A stretch of DNA of 64,000 nucleotides, from contig CM052354.1 in the NCBI GenBank assembly GCA_028551475.1, positions 32,263,258 through 32,327,257 of the forward strand, read 5' to 3'. Below the pieces are notes generated by a model that was not told where the DNA came from, made no database searches, and was given only the letters and a program-made list of their open reading frames with translations. Of this stretch, positions 61,785 through 64,000 are shown one piece after another; the stretch's first letter is position 1; each line of letters opens with the position of its first letter. The translations under genes and the position numbers were made by a program. Source of the stretch: Casuarina equisetifolia (lineage: Eukaryota > Streptophyta > Magnoliopsida > Fagales > Casuarinaceae).

Positions 61785-61998
61785 TATAAATCTCAAGTGC
61801 AGCGTTGAACGCCAATCAGGAACGAAACACTAATCACATGTTTGATCTACATGCATGGCGTCTGAGCCTCTGTCTAAGTTCTTATCATTCCCTCTTGTTT
61901 CTCCTCCCAAGGTATTTCTTTATGCTTCGGAAGATAATACTTCCCTTTCTTCGTCTGTCCCTTATTGCATCCAAACCATACCAGAAGCATTCAACACT
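61785..61998 (+). CDS. Possible first exon of an unrecognised gene, with TATA box
   Basis: TATAAA (61785-61790) lies 65 bases before an ATG at 61855. The frame MASEPLSKFLSFPLVSPPKV runs for 48 codons, polar in its second half, to a donor-like CACT followed by GTAGGT at 61998, phase 0. Without a splice it would go on to a TAG at about 62050. Base composition differs from the AT-rich surroundings. I do not recognise the protein, and I see no clear second exon. An overlapping frame from 61805 is less likely. Confidence 0.25.
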
Positions 61999-62059
61999 GT
62001 AGGTTACAGAGAGTTTTTCAATTTTTATTTTTTATCTTTTTGGGTTAGATAAAAGGTAA

Positions 62060-64000
62060 TTTGGAGGTGTGGAGTGTCTAATTCTAAACTCAGGTTTTGG
62101 GTGACACATAATCACTGAACTATTGATCTGTTGGCAAATATTTACTATGAAGCATGATTTCCATTGAATTCTTCTTTGAAATTTAAAGCTCTTTTTTCCC
62201 AGTTCAAAAGCCGAACAAACGGGTCTTAACAGTTACACTTTGAACACTTAGTCAAGAATTTGGTATTTTTCTTCAAACCCACGTGCGAAGCAAGAAATTT
62301 CCACCTTGAAAACGAGTTACGGTATCAGTTCGCGTAATCCTCCAAGAAATGTCCTCCTTTGAACTTGTCCGTTCTCTAGAATCTGCCCATGTGCTGTAAG
62401 AAGGTGTCTCTGTTTCCAGCGCAATTTCGTCAGCGGGAGATTAGCTGTACCAAATCCACTAATTTAGCAGCCTTGGGAGTAGGTTAAACATTTTCTTATG
62501 TCCCAATCAAAAACGACGACTTCTAAATTTTGTCTCCATGCATCATTTTCGATAAGCATCTCGGGATATAATACAGTCAAGTTGGGGTTGCACTACTTCA
62601 TACAAGTCCTTTAAATATTTTTAGAGCTTTTCTTAAGCAATTAACAAAGACTTAGTGCAAGTCGTAGGAACAGGGGCGGTGGGCTTGCTTAGTTAAGTGG
62701 ATAACCACGTGATGGCCAAGATGTCGTCCTGGATTAGCATGACGACCACGTCGTTTGGACATTTTGTATATGGAGTTGTCCCGCACGACATGGATTCTTG
62801 CCTCCCTATCCCCTTGTTAACCGAGTTTCCATTAGGTACATCAACCTTTCAACGCGAAGAAGCAGGTGTCTGAGTCTAGATCTAAGATGGTGAGAGTTTT
62901 TAATTTGAAGTTCTCCAGGCAACTTGGCTCGACCTCCATTGAAAAACGAGCATTTGGAGTGAAAATTACATATGGGACCAAATCACAATTTCGTGGAAAA
63001 AAAAAACTTTATATTAAGAGAAGAATGTCAGAAGTATTAAAATATAACTCAAAAGTTAATTTAAAGATTGAATAAATTTTTTTTATTTAGATTTTATTTT
63101 AAGAATTTTATCTTTTTGAATAAGACTCTTGTTTTGTACATAGCTAAAATCAATATAGAGGTTTTTTTTTCTTAAAATTTGAGTAATATTTGTTTTTGAA
63201 TAATTTTATTTTTCCCCCAACTGAACTAGCAAAGGAACCAGAGAGCAAATTCAAATTACTTTGGTCAATGACAGTGACCGCTATGGAAAAATATTTAAAT
63301 ACCATACCACCATCTTGAGTCAAACTTTCTATGGGCCATAAGATCAGAAATCGTTGGGAATCTTCACAAGCAATCGCAACCCCAAAAATGGTCTACTGCG
63401 AAGGACGAATCAACGACAAATTACAGGTTTTCCTCGTTCGACGTGTTTATTTTTTAAGTATTCCTCTAAGATTTGGTCTTAGCCAACAAGACAAGGATCT
63501 TTGCAAGTGGCACATAAATTTAATCCTTGAAAGACGAACCTTTAAACTGCTCTTGCTATATAACATGTTATTCGCATGAATTATGAATTTTGATATTCTA
63601 TTAAATTACTCATTTCATCTCTTTAAATTACAATTAAGATATAACATGCTAACAAGCTGTCTTGAATTCCACTTGGATCATCATTTGCATCATCATCGTC
63701 CTTGTGTCTCTTTATCTTAATAGCCTAGTTGGAGACCTTGCTTGGAAAGGAAACTAAGCATTAATGGTGACTAGCTTACATTAGGAGACCCTAATACAAC
63801 TTGACGAAAAGTCCCGTGAATCCTTGTGTCGATGTTCCTCGGTTGAATTCCACACGTGGTTGTTGTCATTATCTGACGTTGGTAAACCTCTAAAACTTGA
63901 CAACATGCATGAACGTGTTAAGAAGTTCTTTTATTTTATTTTTTTTCAATTTTAATTTAATGAAATCGTAATGAGAGCTTAGAAGAAAAGGAATTAATAA
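62060..64000. other. Gene-poor right end
   Basis: I see no supported gene. 63045-63135 (CTCAAAAGTTAATTTAAAG, GAATTTTATC, AAGACTCTTG) looks like a single repeat of the degraded TRIM-like element at 48425-48680. The frames at 62866-63075 and 63331-63579 have no motif I recognise. Confidence 0.4.

Noticed and set aside
1..64000. tRNA, rRNA, CRISPR arrays, operons
   Set aside because: I looked for them and saw none; the window is plant nuclear DNA. A tRNA scan was not possible by eye, so a single tRNA could be missed.

Overview
The window is nuclear DNA of a flowering plant, most likely a woody dicot (the dicot placement is an inference from family resemblance; I cannot name the species). It is AT-rich, with long intergenic stretches, GT-AG splice signals, microsatellites and retroelement debris. 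It is a disease-resistance-type gene cluster. Every recognisable gene is on the minus strand and belongs to one of two families: leucine-rich-repeat receptor-like proteins (RLPs, the Cf-9/Ve1 type) and a small membrane protein family that I read as DUF1218.

RLP loci. RLP-1 (1-1089) is an N-terminal part that leaves the window. RLP-2f (12487-12938) is a C-terminal fragment only. RLP-3 (18908-22153) is nearly whole but has a nonsense codon just before the last repeat and membrane anchor. RLP-4 (41967-44629) has one in-frame stop and a frameshift in the signal peptide. RLP-5 (48990-51764) has seven in-frame stops and no frameshift. None reads as a fully normal gene from start to stop. RLP-1 stays open over all 363 codons visible, but it lacks its ancestral start and signal peptide.

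DUF1218-like loci. Six copies of a 90-base first exon (or its remains) lie on the same strand as the RLPs, near 2.8, 17.8, 23.8, 36.8, 53.2 and 59.4 kb. The first exon encodes a signal-anchor start of the MASKL type and ends in a GT donor. Decayed second exons lie at 2.5, 16.5, 23.6, 39.1, 47.3 and 59.2 kb. No copy is complete.

Layout. Positions 1 to about 11620 are repeated at about 21065-35712, an old segmental duplication that carries RLP 5' part, promoter, DUF1218 remnant and about 8-12 kb of intergenic DNA. A second duplicated block holding the DUF1218 second exon occurs at about 15.6-17.2, 38.15-39.55 and 46.4-48.1 kb. Later events include a 343-bp TRIM retrotransposon with a perfect target-site duplication (32841-33183), an 838-bp insertion at 34800-35637, possible LTR sequence near 13.5-14.2 and 55.5-58.0 kb, and several dispersed repeat families. 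From 53.4 kb to the end the window is gene-poor; one possible first exon with a TATA box is seen at 61855.

The most interesting idea is testable: in RLP-1 and RLP-5 the lost signal peptide could be replaced by splicing from the upstream DUF1218 first exon, because donor and acceptor are both phase 0. Otherwise the window reads as a decaying, birth-and-death immune-receptor cluster. I see no operon-like or otherwise novel multi-gene system. All coordinates of repeats were found by eye and are approximate.
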